NCBI GenBank assembly: GCA_023954415.1
Contig: JAMLIB010000009.1
Coordinates: 62,001 to 126,000 of the forward strand
Length of the DNA stretch: 64,000 nucleotides
DNA from: Trueperaceae bacterium
Lineage (GTDB): Bacteria; Deinococcota; Deinococci; Deinococcales; Trueperaceae
Direction: 5' to 3'
Part shown: positions 42,524 to 52,921 of the stretch, one piece after another
Layout of the letters: every line of letters starts with the position of its first letter
Position numbering within the stretch: the first letter of the stretch is position 1
The notes under the pieces: generated by a model
Seen by the model: the letters and a program-made list of their open reading frames with translations, nothing else
What the model was told of the DNA's origin: nothing
Databases searched by the model: none
Made by a program: the position numbers and the translations under genes

Positions 42524-44717
42524 CGGGCAAGTATATGTCGCTCGCCGGCGCGGCCTCGGGGCCGAACAGGCGCGCGAGAGTAAACGCGAACCCCCCGTCA
42601 TCGAGATGCCGGTAGGCGTGCACGAACGTGCGTAGCCGGTACCTGCGCACCAGGCCGTCCATGAGGCTCGCCGATTCGTACGGCGACACGCGCGTGCCCG
42701 GGGCAAGGCGGACCGCGCGCCCGTGGTCGTCGAGCAGTCCGAGCTCGTCGAGGGCCGTCCTGATGCGCCCCGCCTTCGGCTCCAGGAAGGGGAGGGCGGC
42801 CCCGCGCTTGAGCGCGCTCAAGCCGCGTCTCAACTCGGCGACGGTCGGGTACTCCTTGGCTGTACGTTCCAGGGCGTGCAGGGCGTCGGGCGTGAGGGCC
42901 ATGACGACCTCGCCGCCGCCACGCGCCGCGCTCTCCAGCGTGGCGACCGGATCGGGACCGACATCGGTGAGGACGTAAGAGCCGGCGGCGTGGACGCCCT
43001 TCACCGGTAACCGTCGCACGTCGGGCGCCCGAGTGGCCGTATCCGGCGGCTCTTCCTCGGCTACCGCAAGGGGCAGGGGGGCCGCGGCGCGTACGGCGGT
43101 GGCCCGGAACTCGAGGGTCCGCTTGTCGCGGAACTCGCTCTCCTCCAGCGTCACCGCCGCGTTGACCAGTCCGCCTACCGGCAGGCTCTCTGCCAGGTCG
43201 CCCATGCGCCAGCCGACCCCCCTCACCCCGCCGATCCTGAGCTGCAGCGTGTTCCCGTCCTTACCGACCGCACGCGCGGCCTCCAGGCCGTCGGACAACG
43301 CGAAGAGGGGCGCGGGGTGACCCTCGCCGAACGGCTCGAGTTCCTGCACCGAGCGCCAGAGGCCGCCCTCGATCTCCTCGCCGCAGAGGATGGCGTCCGT
43401 CACGACCTCGGGCACGGGCCGGGGGAAGACCCGCGCGTAGGCGTAGATGGCCGTCTGGAACGCCCCGAAGTTCGCCATGTCGAGCGCGAAGCCCGCCGCC
43501 TGCCTGTGCCCCCCGTACCTGAGGAGGTGCGCGGAGGCGGCGCGGAGCCCCGCCACGGCGGAGATGCCAGGGGTGGAGCGCACGCTGCCCTTGCCGGCCG
43601 CGGCTATGTAGACGGGCAGGTAGTAGCGCTCGAGCAGCTTGCTTGCGACGATGCCCATCACACCCGGGTGCCAGCCCGGGTCCTCCAGGACCAGGGCCGG
43701 CGCTTCCGGGTCGGCCTTGCCCAAGGCTTCCTCGAACATGGCGTCCTGGATGCGGCGGCGCTCGCCGTTGCGAGCGTCCAGGTAGGTGGCGAGCTCCGCG
43801 GCGCGGCGCTCTGAGGCGGTGGTGAGGAGCTCCAACCCCGCGTCGGCCTCACCCAGCCGGCCGGCGGCGTTGAGGCGTGGCGCGAGGACGAAGGCGACCT
43901 CGCGGGCGCTCACGGGCTCGGAGAGCTTCGCCAGCGCGACGCTCGCGCGGATGCCAGGCCAGCGCGAATCCGCCATGCGCGCGAGCCCTTCCTTGATCAG
44001 CGCCCGGTTCTGGCCGAGGAGGGGTGCTACGTCCGCGATCGTGCCGAGCGTGGCGAGGTCGGCGTACTCGAGGGGAGGGTCGAGGCCGAGCAGGTCGCGC
44101 ACGGCCCAGAGGAGGTGGAAGGCGACGCCGGCGCCGGTCAGCTCCGGCAACCCGTGACCGGCCGCGGGTGAGAGGCCGGGGTGGACGACGAGGCAGTCGG
44201 GCAGGGCGCTGCCGGGCGTGTGGTGGTCGGTGACGATCACTTCGACGCCGGCCGCCTGCAGGCCGGCGATCTCGGCCAGGTTGGTGACGCCGCAGTCCAC
44301 CGTGATGAAGAGGTCGGCCCGCTCGGCGTGCTCCGGCACCCTGTCCGGGTGGATGCCGTAGCCGTCCGTGAGGCGGTCGGGGATGAAGGCCGCCGCCGCC
44401 GCGCCGAGCTCGCGCAGGCCGAGGAGCAGCGTCGCCGTGCCACTGATGCCGTCGGCGTCGTAGTCGCCATGGATCAGGATGCGCTCGCCAGCGCGGACGG
44501 CTCGGGCCAGGCGCTCAGCCGCCAGCGGGAGCGTCGGGTTGGGGCTCAGGACCAGCTTGGGGTCGAGATGGTCAGGGGCGGCGTCTCGCAGGCCGCGCGA
44601 CCAGAGGACGGCGGCGAGCGCAGGCGGCACCTGCAGGGCGCGGCTCAGCGCCGCGACGGCGCTAGGCGGTGCGGGTGGCCTTACGGACCAGCGCACCGCT
44701 GGGACGCCGGAGCGCAT
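42486..44717 (-). CDS. recJ: Single-stranded-DNA-specific exonuclease RecJ
   Basis: RecJ degrades single-stranded DNA 5'-3' in RecF-pathway recombination and mismatch repair. The 743-residue DHH-family protein has motif I ILIHGDYDADGISG near residue 81, the VDCGVTN motif, DHH in VIVTDHHTPG, and LAPRLNAAGRLGEAD. The DHHA1 domain signature is HLLRYGGHRQAAGFAL. An OB-like domain and a C-terminal extension of about 170 residues follow, as in Deinococcus RecJ. ATG 44717 overlaps the LapA-like stop as TGATG, so the two are translated together. Confidence 0.94.
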   Translation of the reverse strand: MRSGVPAVRWSVRPPAPPSAVAALSRALQVPPALAAVLWSRGLRDAAPDHLDPKLVLSPNPTLPLAAERLARAVRAGERILIHGDYDADGISGTATLLLGLRELGAAAAAFIPDRLTDGYGIHPDRVPEHAERADLFITVDCGVTNLAEIAGLQAAGVEVIVTDHHTPGSALPDCLVVHPGLSPAAGHGLPELTGAGVAFHLLWAVRDLLGLDPPLEYADLATLGTIADVAPLLGQNRALIKEGLARMADSRWPGIRASVALAKLSEPVSAREVAFVLAPRLNAAGRLGEADAGLELLTTASERRAAELATYLDARNGERRRIQDAMFEEALGKADPEAPALVLEDPGWHPGVMGIVASKLLERYYLPVYIAAAGKGSVRSTPGISAVAGLRAASAHLLRYGGHRQAAGFALDMANFGAFQTAIYAYARVFPRPVPEVVTDAILCGEEIEGGLWRSVQELEPFGEGHPAPLFALSDGLEAARAVGKDGNTLQLRIGGVRGVGWRMGDLAESLPVGGLVNAAVTLEESEFRDKRTLEFRATAVRAAAPLPLAVAEEEPPDTATRAPDVRRLPVKGVHAAGSYVLTDVGPDPVATLESAARGGGEVVMALTPDALHALERTAKEYPTVAELRRGLSALKRGAALPFLEPKAGRIRTALDELGLLDDHGRAVRLAPGTRVSPYESASLMDGLVRRYRLRTFVHAYRHLDDGGFAFTLARLFGPEAAPASDIYLPDVEQPVESTGSH

Positions 44718-45124
44718 CAGCCGGCTTCGTCGTCGCTTACCGGGACCTCATGGAACGGGTTGCCGCGATCGGGGATGACGGGCACGTCCGGCTCGGTGGC
44801 CGGATAGGTGGCGGGAGGACCGGCGCGGACCGCGGTGGCGCGTTCCGAGAGGGGCGGTCTGGCCTGGCTCTCGAGCTCGGCGACGCGGGCGCGGAGCCTC
44901 GTCACCTCGCGTGAACGTTGCCACGCAGCGATGCGAGCGGGCAGGAACCCGACGAGCCACCCGAACACGAGGGCGAAGCCGACGACGTAGGCGACCGGCA
45001 GCGGCGGCAGGAAGCTCTGGAAGACGGGCAGCTCCACTTGCTGCCTGTTCGCGGTGTGGAAGAGCCACAGGTACGCGGCCAGCGCGACCAGCAGGATGAG
45101 TCTGATGATGCGGACGCTCTTCAC
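44717..45124 (-). CDS. LapA-domain membrane protein
   Basis: This 135-residue protein has two transmembrane helices (VRIIRLILLVALAAYLWLF near the start and VAYVVGFALVFGWLVGFLP in the middle). A cytoplasmic coiled coil (RSREVTRLRARVAELESQ) and a Pro-rich tail follow, the layout of the LapA/DUF1049 family that works with LapB in envelope assembly. I choose GTG 45124, five bases after GGAGG, with a TAAACT -10 element further upstream. An alternative GTG lies two codons earlier. Its stop overlaps recJ (TGATG). LapB is not present. Confidence 0.8.
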   Translation of the reverse strand: MKSVRIIRLILLVALAAYLWLFHTANRQQVELPVFQSFLPPLPVAYVVGFALVFGWLVGFLPARIAAWQRSREVTRLRARVAELESQARPPLSERATAVRAGPPATYPATEPDVPVIPDRGNPFHEVPVSDDEAG

Positions 45125-45244
45125 GGCCACCTCCGGGCCGTAGTTTACAGGTTGGATGCCGCCCCGCGATGCTCGGGTCGCTCCGGGTCGTCGGTAACCC
45201 CGACCGACGCGCGCCCCGCCCGCCGGAAAGTACAATCGGGCCTC

Positions 45245-46360
45245 GTGGAACTCGCCGCCCCGCCATCGCCGCAGCCGGTCGCTCCCAGACCCGTCAAGGT
45301 CATGGCGGCGATGTCCGGGGGCGTCGACTCGTCGGTGGCCGCCGCCATCCTCACGGAGCGCGGCTACGAGGTCGTGGGCAGCATGCTGCGCTTCTGGCCG
45401 GACGACAAGCCGACCGGCGCGTTCGACCTGTGCTGCAGTCCGGACGCGGCCTACGACGCGCGCAGGATCGCCGATGGCTTGGACGTACCGTTCTACCTTC
45501 TCGACTTCCGCGACACGTTCCAGGAGATCGTCATCGACCCGTTCGTGCCGACCTACGAGGCGGGCAGCACGCCCAACCCGTGCGTGTGGTGCAACCGCCA
45601 CATCAAGTTCGGCGCCTTCGTGGCTCGCGCGCAGGCGCTCGGCTGCGAGTTCATGGCCACCGGCCATTTCGTCAGGCGTGTGGACGGCGCGCACGGTCCC
45701 GAGCTGCACCGCGGCCTGGACGACGACAAGGACCAGACCTACTTCCTCTGGGCGCTGCCGCGCGGCATCCTCAAGTACCTGCTCTTCCCGCTCGGGGAGC
45801 TCACCAAGGCGCAGGTCCGCGCCATGGCCGCGGAGCGCAGCATGCGTACGGCGCAGAAGAAGAGCTCCTCGGGCCTATGCTTCGTGCCCACGACGGTGAA
45901 GGCGTACCTGGACGAGGCCACCAAGGCCAGGCCGGGACCGATAGTCGACGCCTCCGACGGCCACGCCGTGGTCGGCGAGCACCGGGGCGTCGTCTACTAC
46001 ACCATCGGGCAGAAGAAGGGCCTCGGCCTCTACAAGTCGCACGTGGAGCGCTACGTCATCGACCTCCTGGCCGAGACCAACGAGGTCGTGGTCGGCACGC
46101 GCGAGATGTGCCGTTGGCGCGGCCTCGAGGCCAACCGCCGCAACTTCCTCACGCCCGACGAGCACATGCCGCGAAGGGTGGAGGCGCAAGTGCGCTATCG
46201 CCAGAAGCCGGAACCGGCCACGCTCACGCTCCTGGACGGCGATGCCTTCCGCCTGGATTTCGACGACCCGCAGTTCGCCGTCGCCAAGGGCCAGAGCGCC
46301 GTCATCTACGTTGGAGACAGGCTCCTGGGTGGCGGGGTCATCACGGCGCGCTCGGTCTGA
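45245..46360 (+). CDS. mnmA: tRNA-specific 2-thiouridylase MnmA
   Basis: MnmA adds the 2-thio group to U34 of tRNA-Lys, Glu and Gln. The 371-residue protein has the PP-loop ATPase motif AAMSGGVDSSVAAAIL near residue 19. The catalytic cysteines are Cys113 in TPNPCVWCNRHIKF and Cys212 in SSGLCFVPT. The C-terminal beta-barrel includes GEHRGVVYYTIGQKKGLG and the tail GQSAVIYVGDRLLGGGVI. GTG 45245 is eight bases after TACAAT (45231-45236), so the mRNA is leaderless or nearly so; a longer upstream frame is rejected. It is divergent from the LapA-like gene. Confidence 0.95.
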   Translation: MELAAPPSPQPVAPRPVKVMAAMSGGVDSSVAAAILTERGYEVVGSMLRFWPDDKPTGAFDLCCSPDAAYDARRIADGLDVPFYLLDFRDTFQEIVIDPFVPTYEAGSTPNPCVWCNRHIKFGAFVARAQALGCEFMATGHFVRRVDGAHGPELHRGLDDDKDQTYFLWALPRGILKYLLFPLGELTKAQVRAMAAERSMRTAQKKSSSGLCFVPTTVKAYLDEATKARPGPIVDASDGHAVVGEHRGVVYYTIGQKKGLGLYKSHVERYVIDLLAETNEVVVGTREMCRWRGLEANRRNFLTPDEHMPRRVEAQVRYRQKPEPATLTLLDGDAFRLDFDDPQFAVAKGQSAVIYVGDRLLGGGVITARSV

Positions 46361-46486
46361 CACGCCGCAGGACGGGTGTGCGGCGGCCTCGCAGGAGGCC
46401 CGGATGCCGAGCGCAAGGCAAGGGTGGGGCGGTCGCCACGTCGTGACCGGGTCTTTCCGATACAATCTTGCTCAGGAGGTTCAACC

Positions 46487-47059
46487 ATGGGAGGCCTCAT
46501 CGTCCTGATCGTCCTGGCCGCGCTCATCTTCTACGCGGTCTCGATCTACAACCGGATAGTCGCTTACGAGAAGCGTTACCAGAACGCTTGGAGCCAGATA
46601 GACGTCCAGCTCAAGCGCCGCGCCGACCTCATCCCCAACCTCGTCGAGACGGTCAAGGGTTACGCCGCGCACGAGAGCACGGTGTTCGAGGAAGTCACCA
46701 GGGCGCGCGCCGCCCTAATGAACGCGCAGGGCGTCAACCAGTCGGCCGAGGCCGCCAACGCGATGTCGGCCGCCCTCGGGCGGCTCTTCGCCGTGGCGGA
46801 GGCGTACCCGGAGCTCAAGGCCAACGAGAACTTCAGGCTGCTGCAGGAGGAGCTCTCCGGCGTCGAGAACAAGATCGCCTACGCGCGGCAGTTCTACAAC
46901 GACGCGGTCATGCAGTACAACACGCTCATCGAGACCGTCCCCGCCGTGTTCCTCGCCGGCCCCATGGGCAAGAAGCCCGCCGTGTTCCTCGAGATCCCCG
47001 AGGGCGACAAGGCCGTTCCGCAGGTCTCGTTCGGCAGCGCTCCGAGCACGGGGGCCTGA
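46487..47059 (+). CDS. lemA: LemA-family protein
   Basis: LemA proteins are anchored by one N-terminal transmembrane helix ([19 protein letters not shown]) and expose a helical bundle whose role is unknown, often beside HtpX. The 190-residue protein shows the family motifs [40 protein letters not shown] and [28 protein letters not shown] in separate stretches, and ends with a tail containing FLEIPEG. A TACAAT -10 (46461-46466) and AGGAGG (46474-46479) seven bases before ATG 46487 give a normal leader. htpX follows after a hairpin. The 126 bases before it hold no gene. Confidence 0.93.
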   Translation: MGGLIVLIVLAALIFYAVSIYNRIVAYEKRYQNAWSQIDVQLKRRADLIPNLVETVKGYAAHESTVFEEVTRARAALMNAQGVNQSAEAANAMSAALGRLFAVAEAYPELKANENFRLLQEELSGVENKIAYARQFYNDAVMQYNTLIETVPAVFLAGPMGKKPAVFLEIPEGDKAVPQVSFGSAPSTGA

Positions 47060-47130
47060 AGGACCGCCCGGCATAGGCAGCCCGCTGCCCTCGAACGACC
47101 GCGGCCGCGGCCGCGGCATCCAAGGACAAG

Positions 47131-47171
47131 CTCGCCCCCGGCTCGCCTTCACGAGAGGCGCCGGGGGCGAG
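47131..47171 (+). terminator. Hairpin between lemA and htpX
   Basis: CTCGCCCCCGGC (47131-47142) and GCCGGGGGCGAG (47160-47171) form a 12-base stem with a further 4-base inner stem. It would terminate or attenuate transcription from lemA into htpX. Confidence 0.65.
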
Positions 47172-47193
47172 TCGGAGGTGAGGTGGCGCTAGC

Positions 47194-48183
47194 ATGAGCG
47201 ATCAGGTCAGGCAGCTGGGCGAGCAGTTCACGGTGCCCGGCACGGGCCGCAAGATCAACCTGCTCGACTACCAGGCGGCCAACAAGCGCAGCACGTGGCT
47301 GCTCGCGCTCTTCACGGTCCTGCTGTTGGCGGCGGCGGCCTACCTCCTCGCCCAGGCCGTCGACCCCGGGTCTGCGCTGTTCTTCATAGGTGTGGCCGGA
47401 GCGCTCGGGTTCGGGCAGGCGGCCGTCGGCTTCTGGTTCTCGGACCAGATAGCCCTGGCGGCGTCGGGTGCACGCGTGGCGACGGTCGACGAGCACCGCT
47501 ACCTCGTCAACGTGGCGGAGGCCGTCGCGATCGGCGCCGGCGTGCCCATGCCCAAGGTGTACGTCATCGACTCACCAGCGCCCAACGCGTTCGCCACGGG
47601 CCGCGACCCGCAGCACGCCTCCATCGCTGTCACCTCGGGGCTGCTCCAGCTCCTGGACAGGCAAGAGCTGGAGGGCGTGGTCGCCCACGAGCTGGCCCAC
47701 GTGCGCAACTACGACATCCGGTTCATGTCGATGCTCGTTGCGACTCTCGGGGCGCTGCTCGTCCTCAGGGACATGGTCTTGCGGTGGGGCATGTACGGCG
47801 GCCTCGGCGGCGGGCGCGGCTCCTCGCGGCGCGACAGCCGCGGGGGCGGCAACGGTATGGGGCAGGGCATAGCGTTGATCCTGCTCGTCGTGCTCCTCGT
47901 GATCGGGCCGATCGTAGGCACGCTCGTGCGCCTGGCCGTGAGCCGAGGCCGGGAGTACCTGGCGGACGCCACGGGGGCGTACATAACCCGCAACCCGGAG
48001 GGTCTCGCCATGGCGCTCGAGAAGCTGGCCGGCTACTCCGGCCAGCGCCTCGAGGTGAGCGAGGGCGTGCGGCACATGTTCTTCGTGAATCCGGCCATGC
48101 ATATGGGCGGGGGCGGAGAAGCCGGTATCTTCTCCACGCACCCGCCCATCGCGGAGCGCATCAGGCGCCTCAGGAACATGTGA
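47194..48183 (+). CDS. htpX: Membrane zinc metalloprotease HtpX (M48)
   Basis: HtpX is an inner-membrane protease in membrane-protein quality control. The 329-residue protein has two N-terminal helices (LLALFTVLLLAAAAYLLA and ALFFIGVAGALGFGQAAVGFW). The zinc motif H165-E-L-A-H169 lies in VVAHELAHVRNYD, and two further helices follow. The third zinc ligand is expected in SRGREYLADATGAY. A Gly/Arg-rich loop with SSRRDSRGGGNGMGQG lies between. The C-terminus FSTHPPIAERIRRLRNM is typical. The ribosome site GAGGTGG is moderate; a TAGCAT motif overlaps the ATG. The upstream hairpin separates it from lemA. Confidence 0.94.
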   Translation: MSDQVRQLGEQFTVPGTGRKINLLDYQAANKRSTWLLALFTVLLLAAAAYLLAQAVDPGSALFFIGVAGALGFGQAAVGFWFSDQIALAASGARVATVDEHRYLVNVAEAVAIGAGVPMPKVYVIDSPAPNAFATGRDPQHASIAVTSGLLQLLDRQELEGVVAHELAHVRNYDIRFMSMLVATLGALLVLRDMVLRWGMYGGLGGGRGSSRRDSRGGGNGMGQGIALILLVVLLVIGPIVGTLVRLAVSRGREYLADATGAYITRNPEGLAMALEKLAGYSGQRLEVSEGVRHMFFVNPAMHMGGGGEAGIFSTHPPIAERIRRLRNM

Positions 48184-48208
48184 TCGGCGCCGGGCGTCTG
48201 CCTGGGTC

Positions 48209-49693
48209 CTAGGGGACGCTCACCCCTCCGTACACGACGTAACGGTTGTTCTCGTAATCGCCGACGATCAGCAGGTCGCCCGTCTGGTACACACCCGTGG
48301 GGAAGCCCAAGCCGTTGGCGGTCGGGTCGAGCGACCCGGCGTTGGCCGTCGTGTTGTCGAAGTTCGTCTGCCCGAGCACGAGGTCGGCATCCGCGCCGTT
48401 CGCCGCGGGGACGCTCTGCCACACGAGCACGCGGTTATTCCCCGAGTCGGCGACGAAGAGCTGGTTGACGTTGCCGTGGACCGACGACGGGTAGTCGAGG
48501 CCCGAAGCGCCGGTGTTCGGCGCGAGCGCCGTGAAGCTCGTCTGCCCGAGGACGCGGTCGGCGGCGGCGAAGTTGGTCGTGGGCAGGCTGTCGTAGACCA
48601 GCACGCGGTTGTTGAGCGAGTCGGCGACGTAGAGCCGCTGGCCGTCGCTCCAGACGTCGAGGGGGCCGCTCAGCGTCCGCGCGGTGGGGCTGGGCTCGGC
48701 CGCCCCGTCCTGGTCGTCGTCGTTGTTGGCGCAGGTCGTGAAGCTCGCCTGCCCGATGACGACGTCCGCGGCGGCGCCGTCGGCGGTCGGGAGCGACCAG
48801 ATGAGCACCCGGTTGTTGTCGGTGTCGGCCACCGCGAGCTTGTTGCCGACGAACGCGACGCCGGCGGGATGGTCGACCTTCGTCGCCGCACAGCCCGGCA
48901 CGTTGTTGAGGAAGTCGCCTTGGCCCAGCACCAGGTCGGCGGGAGCGGCCTGCGCCGTCGGGGCGGCGTTCCAGACGAGCACCCGGCTGTTGTTCCCGTC
49001 GGCCACCGCTAGACGAACGCCGTCGGTCGCAGTGCCTGCCGGGGCATGCAGACCGGTCGCCCCCTCGCGGCCGCTCGTGTCGTCGAACTGGTCCTGGCCG
49101 AGGACGAAGTCGGGGGAGGCGCCGCTGCTGCTGGGCACCACGCCGTAGCCGAGCACGCGGTTGAGCTCTTCGTCGGGCAGGTAGAGGTGTCCGCCCAGCG
49201 CCGACGGGCGCCCGGACGGGCCGTCGATCATCTTGCGCGGCGTCGCTTCCGTGACGGAGACGAGGTCGTCCTGGCCGATGGCGAAGGCCGCCGCCTGGTA
49301 CGTGCCGAGCGTGACGAACGGGTACTCGAGGTTGACTTCGGCGTAGACGGTGTTCCCCGCCGTCGACGTGGCCTCGACGGCTACCTTGTTGGCGTGGTCG
49401 TGCAGCTCGATGTCGGCCGTGATGACGCTGCCGGACCGGGTGGCCGTCTCCGCGACGCCGTTCAACGTCACCGTGTACGAGCCCACGTCCGGCATGTTGA
49501 CGAGCGTGGCCATCAGGCTGATGACACGGCTGCCGCTGATCACCTGGCCGTCCGTGTGCGAGGTGATGACGACGCTCTGGGTGAGCGTGCCGCCGGGCCC
49601 AGGGCAGGCCGTCAGTAGGAGGGCGAACGGCGCGAGGACAAGCGCCGTCAGCGCGAGCCTCAAGCGGGTGAGCTTCCGCGTGGATCGCGGCAT
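48209..49693 (-). CDS. NHL-repeat lipoprotein
   Basis: This 494-residue exported protein has a lipoprotein signal (LTALVLAPFALLLTAC, lipobox near residue 30) and a small beta domain (SHTDGQVISGSRVISLMATL). A propeller of NHL repeats follows, recognisable from recurring LAVADTDNNRVLIW, LYVADSLNNRVLVY and LFVADSGNNRVLVW, each paired with D-V/L-V-L/I-G-Q segments. NHL propellers bind proteins, glycans or small ligands, so no enzymatic role can be given. A GGAG lies eight bases before ATG 49693. It converges with htpX and is separate from the rpsA transcript. Confidence 0.87.
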   Translation of the reverse strand: MPRSTRKLTRLRLALTALVLAPFALLLTACPGPGGTLTQSVVITSHTDGQVISGSRVISLMATLVNMPDVGSYTVTLNGVAETATRSGSVITADIELHDHANKVAVEATSTAGNTVYAEVNLEYPFVTLGTYQAAAFAIGQDDLVSVTEATPRKMIDGPSGRPSALGGHLYLPDEELNRVLGYGVVPSSSGASPDFVLGQDQFDDTSGREGATGLHAPAGTATDGVRLAVADGNNSRVLVWNAAPTAQAAPADLVLGQGDFLNNVPGCAATKVDHPAGVAFVGNKLAVADTDNNRVLIWSLPTADGAAADVVIGQASFTTCANNDDDQDGAAEPSPTARTLSGPLDVWSDGQRLYVADSLNNRVLVYDSLPTTNFAAADRVLGQTSFTALAPNTGASGLDYPSSVHGNVNQLFVADSGNNRVLVWQSVPAANGADADLVLGQTNFDNTTANAGSLDPTANGLGFPTGVYQTGDLLIVGDYENNRYVVYGGVSVP

Positions 49694-49844
49694 ACGGGAC
49701 TCCAATCGGGCGGCAGCACCTGATGTGGGTTCGGCTGCGGCCACAAGGCGAGGGGCACCGGTCCACACTTCGGAGTGCGGTGTTGTCGGCGATTATGCGC
49801 CAACTCGCATGGCCGCGGGGCGCAACCGCACCCGCGCCAAAAGG

Positions 49845-49879
49845 GAAGGTCCCGCGCACGCCCTTCGCGCGGGACCTTC
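49845..49879 (-). terminator. Intrinsic terminator of rpsA
   Basis: Thirteen-base arms (49845-49857, 49867-49879) surround a 9-base loop. On the minus strand they are followed by CCCTTTT. The gap 49694-49912 otherwise holds no gene. Confidence 0.85.
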
Positions 49880-49912
49880 GACGGCCTCGGGGAGAGGTCG
49901 GCCTGCGGTTGC

Positions 49913-51973
<2,061 letters not shown>

Positions 51974-52098
51974 TGGTTTGGGGTTCCTCCTGGGAATAGT
52001 GTCTTATCGACAATTGTTCATTACACCACAAGTGGCCACCCTAAAGCAAGGATGTGCCAGCGGCGGCGGCCTAGACGCACCGGGCGTATCCTTATGTC

Positions 52099-52890
52099 AT
52101 GGACGACGTGGGCTCTTCGGACGTAGGTCGCCTGGCGGTCATCGCCGACATCCACGGCAACATCCCCGCCCTGGAGGCCGTCCTCGCGGACCTGGGCAGG
52201 TTCGAGGTCGATGCCGTCGTCTGCCTCGGCGACGTCGCTAACGGCGGGCCGGAGCCGGCGGCTGCCTTGGCGCGGCTGCGGCGCCTGAACGCCCCTACCG
52301 CGCTCGGCAACACCGACGCTTCGCTCCTGGCCCCTCGCACCCCGGCCGACCTGCCGACGCCCCCACCGCCCGGTTGGGAGGAGCATCTGGAGGTCGAGGC
52401 CTGGTGCGCCGCGCAACTGGGCGAGGCGGAGAAGGACTACATCCGCACGTTCCACCCGTACCTCGAGCTCACCCTGGCCGGGCTTCGGGTCGTCGCCTAC
52501 CACGGTTCGCCCAAGCGCTTCGACGATCACGTCCGGTCCTTCACGCCGGACGAGCGCCTCGCCGAACTCCTCGACGACACGCCTGCCGAGATCTACCTCG
52601 GCGCCCACACCCACGAGCAGTTCGCCAAGCGTTACCGAGGCTCCATAGTCATGAACCCGGGCAGCGTCGGCATGGCCGTGAGGCTCACGGCAGCGGGCGA
52701 GGGTTGGTACCCGGCGGCCGCGGAGTACGCGCTCGTCAACGTCCTCGGAGGCCAGCCAAGCGTGCATCTGCGCAAGGTCGCCTACGACCTTGGGCGCCTG
52801 CAAGGGGCGGTGAAACGGTCAGGCATGCCGCACGGCGACGCCTACCTGGCGAGGTTCTTTCGGAGCGCAGCCGTTTCTCATCAGTCTTAA
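52099..52890 (+). CDS. Calcineurin-like phosphodiesterase (YfcE/MJ0936 type)
   Basis: This 263-residue metallophosphoesterase shows LAVIADIHGNIPALEAVL, VVCLGDVANGGPEP, the variant GNTD in TALGNTDASLL (usually GNHD), VVAYHGSPKR and GAHTHEQFAKRYRG, with MNPGSVGM near the end. Relatives cleave phosphodiester bonds in vitro; true substrates are unknown. Replacement of His by Thr in the GNHD motif may change metal or substrate use and occurs in a subgroup. ATG 52099 is six bases after TATCCT (52087-52092), so it is leaderless. It is divergent from rpsA. Confidence 0.88.
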   Translation: MDDVGSSDVGRLAVIADIHGNIPALEAVLADLGRFEVDAVVCLGDVANGGPEPAAALARLRRLNAPTALGNTDASLLAPRTPADLPTPPPPGWEEHLEVEAWCAAQLGEAEKDYIRTFHPYLELTLAGLRVVAYHGSPKRFDDHVRSFTPDERLAELLDDTPAEIYLGAHTHEQFAKRYRGSIVMNPGSVGMAVRLTAAGEGWYPAAAEYALVNVLGGQPSVHLRKVAYDLGRLQGAVKRSGMPHGDAYLARFFRSAAVSHQS

Positions 52891-52921
52891 CTTCTCACCC
52901 GGCGTGCGCTAGCTTGGCGGT

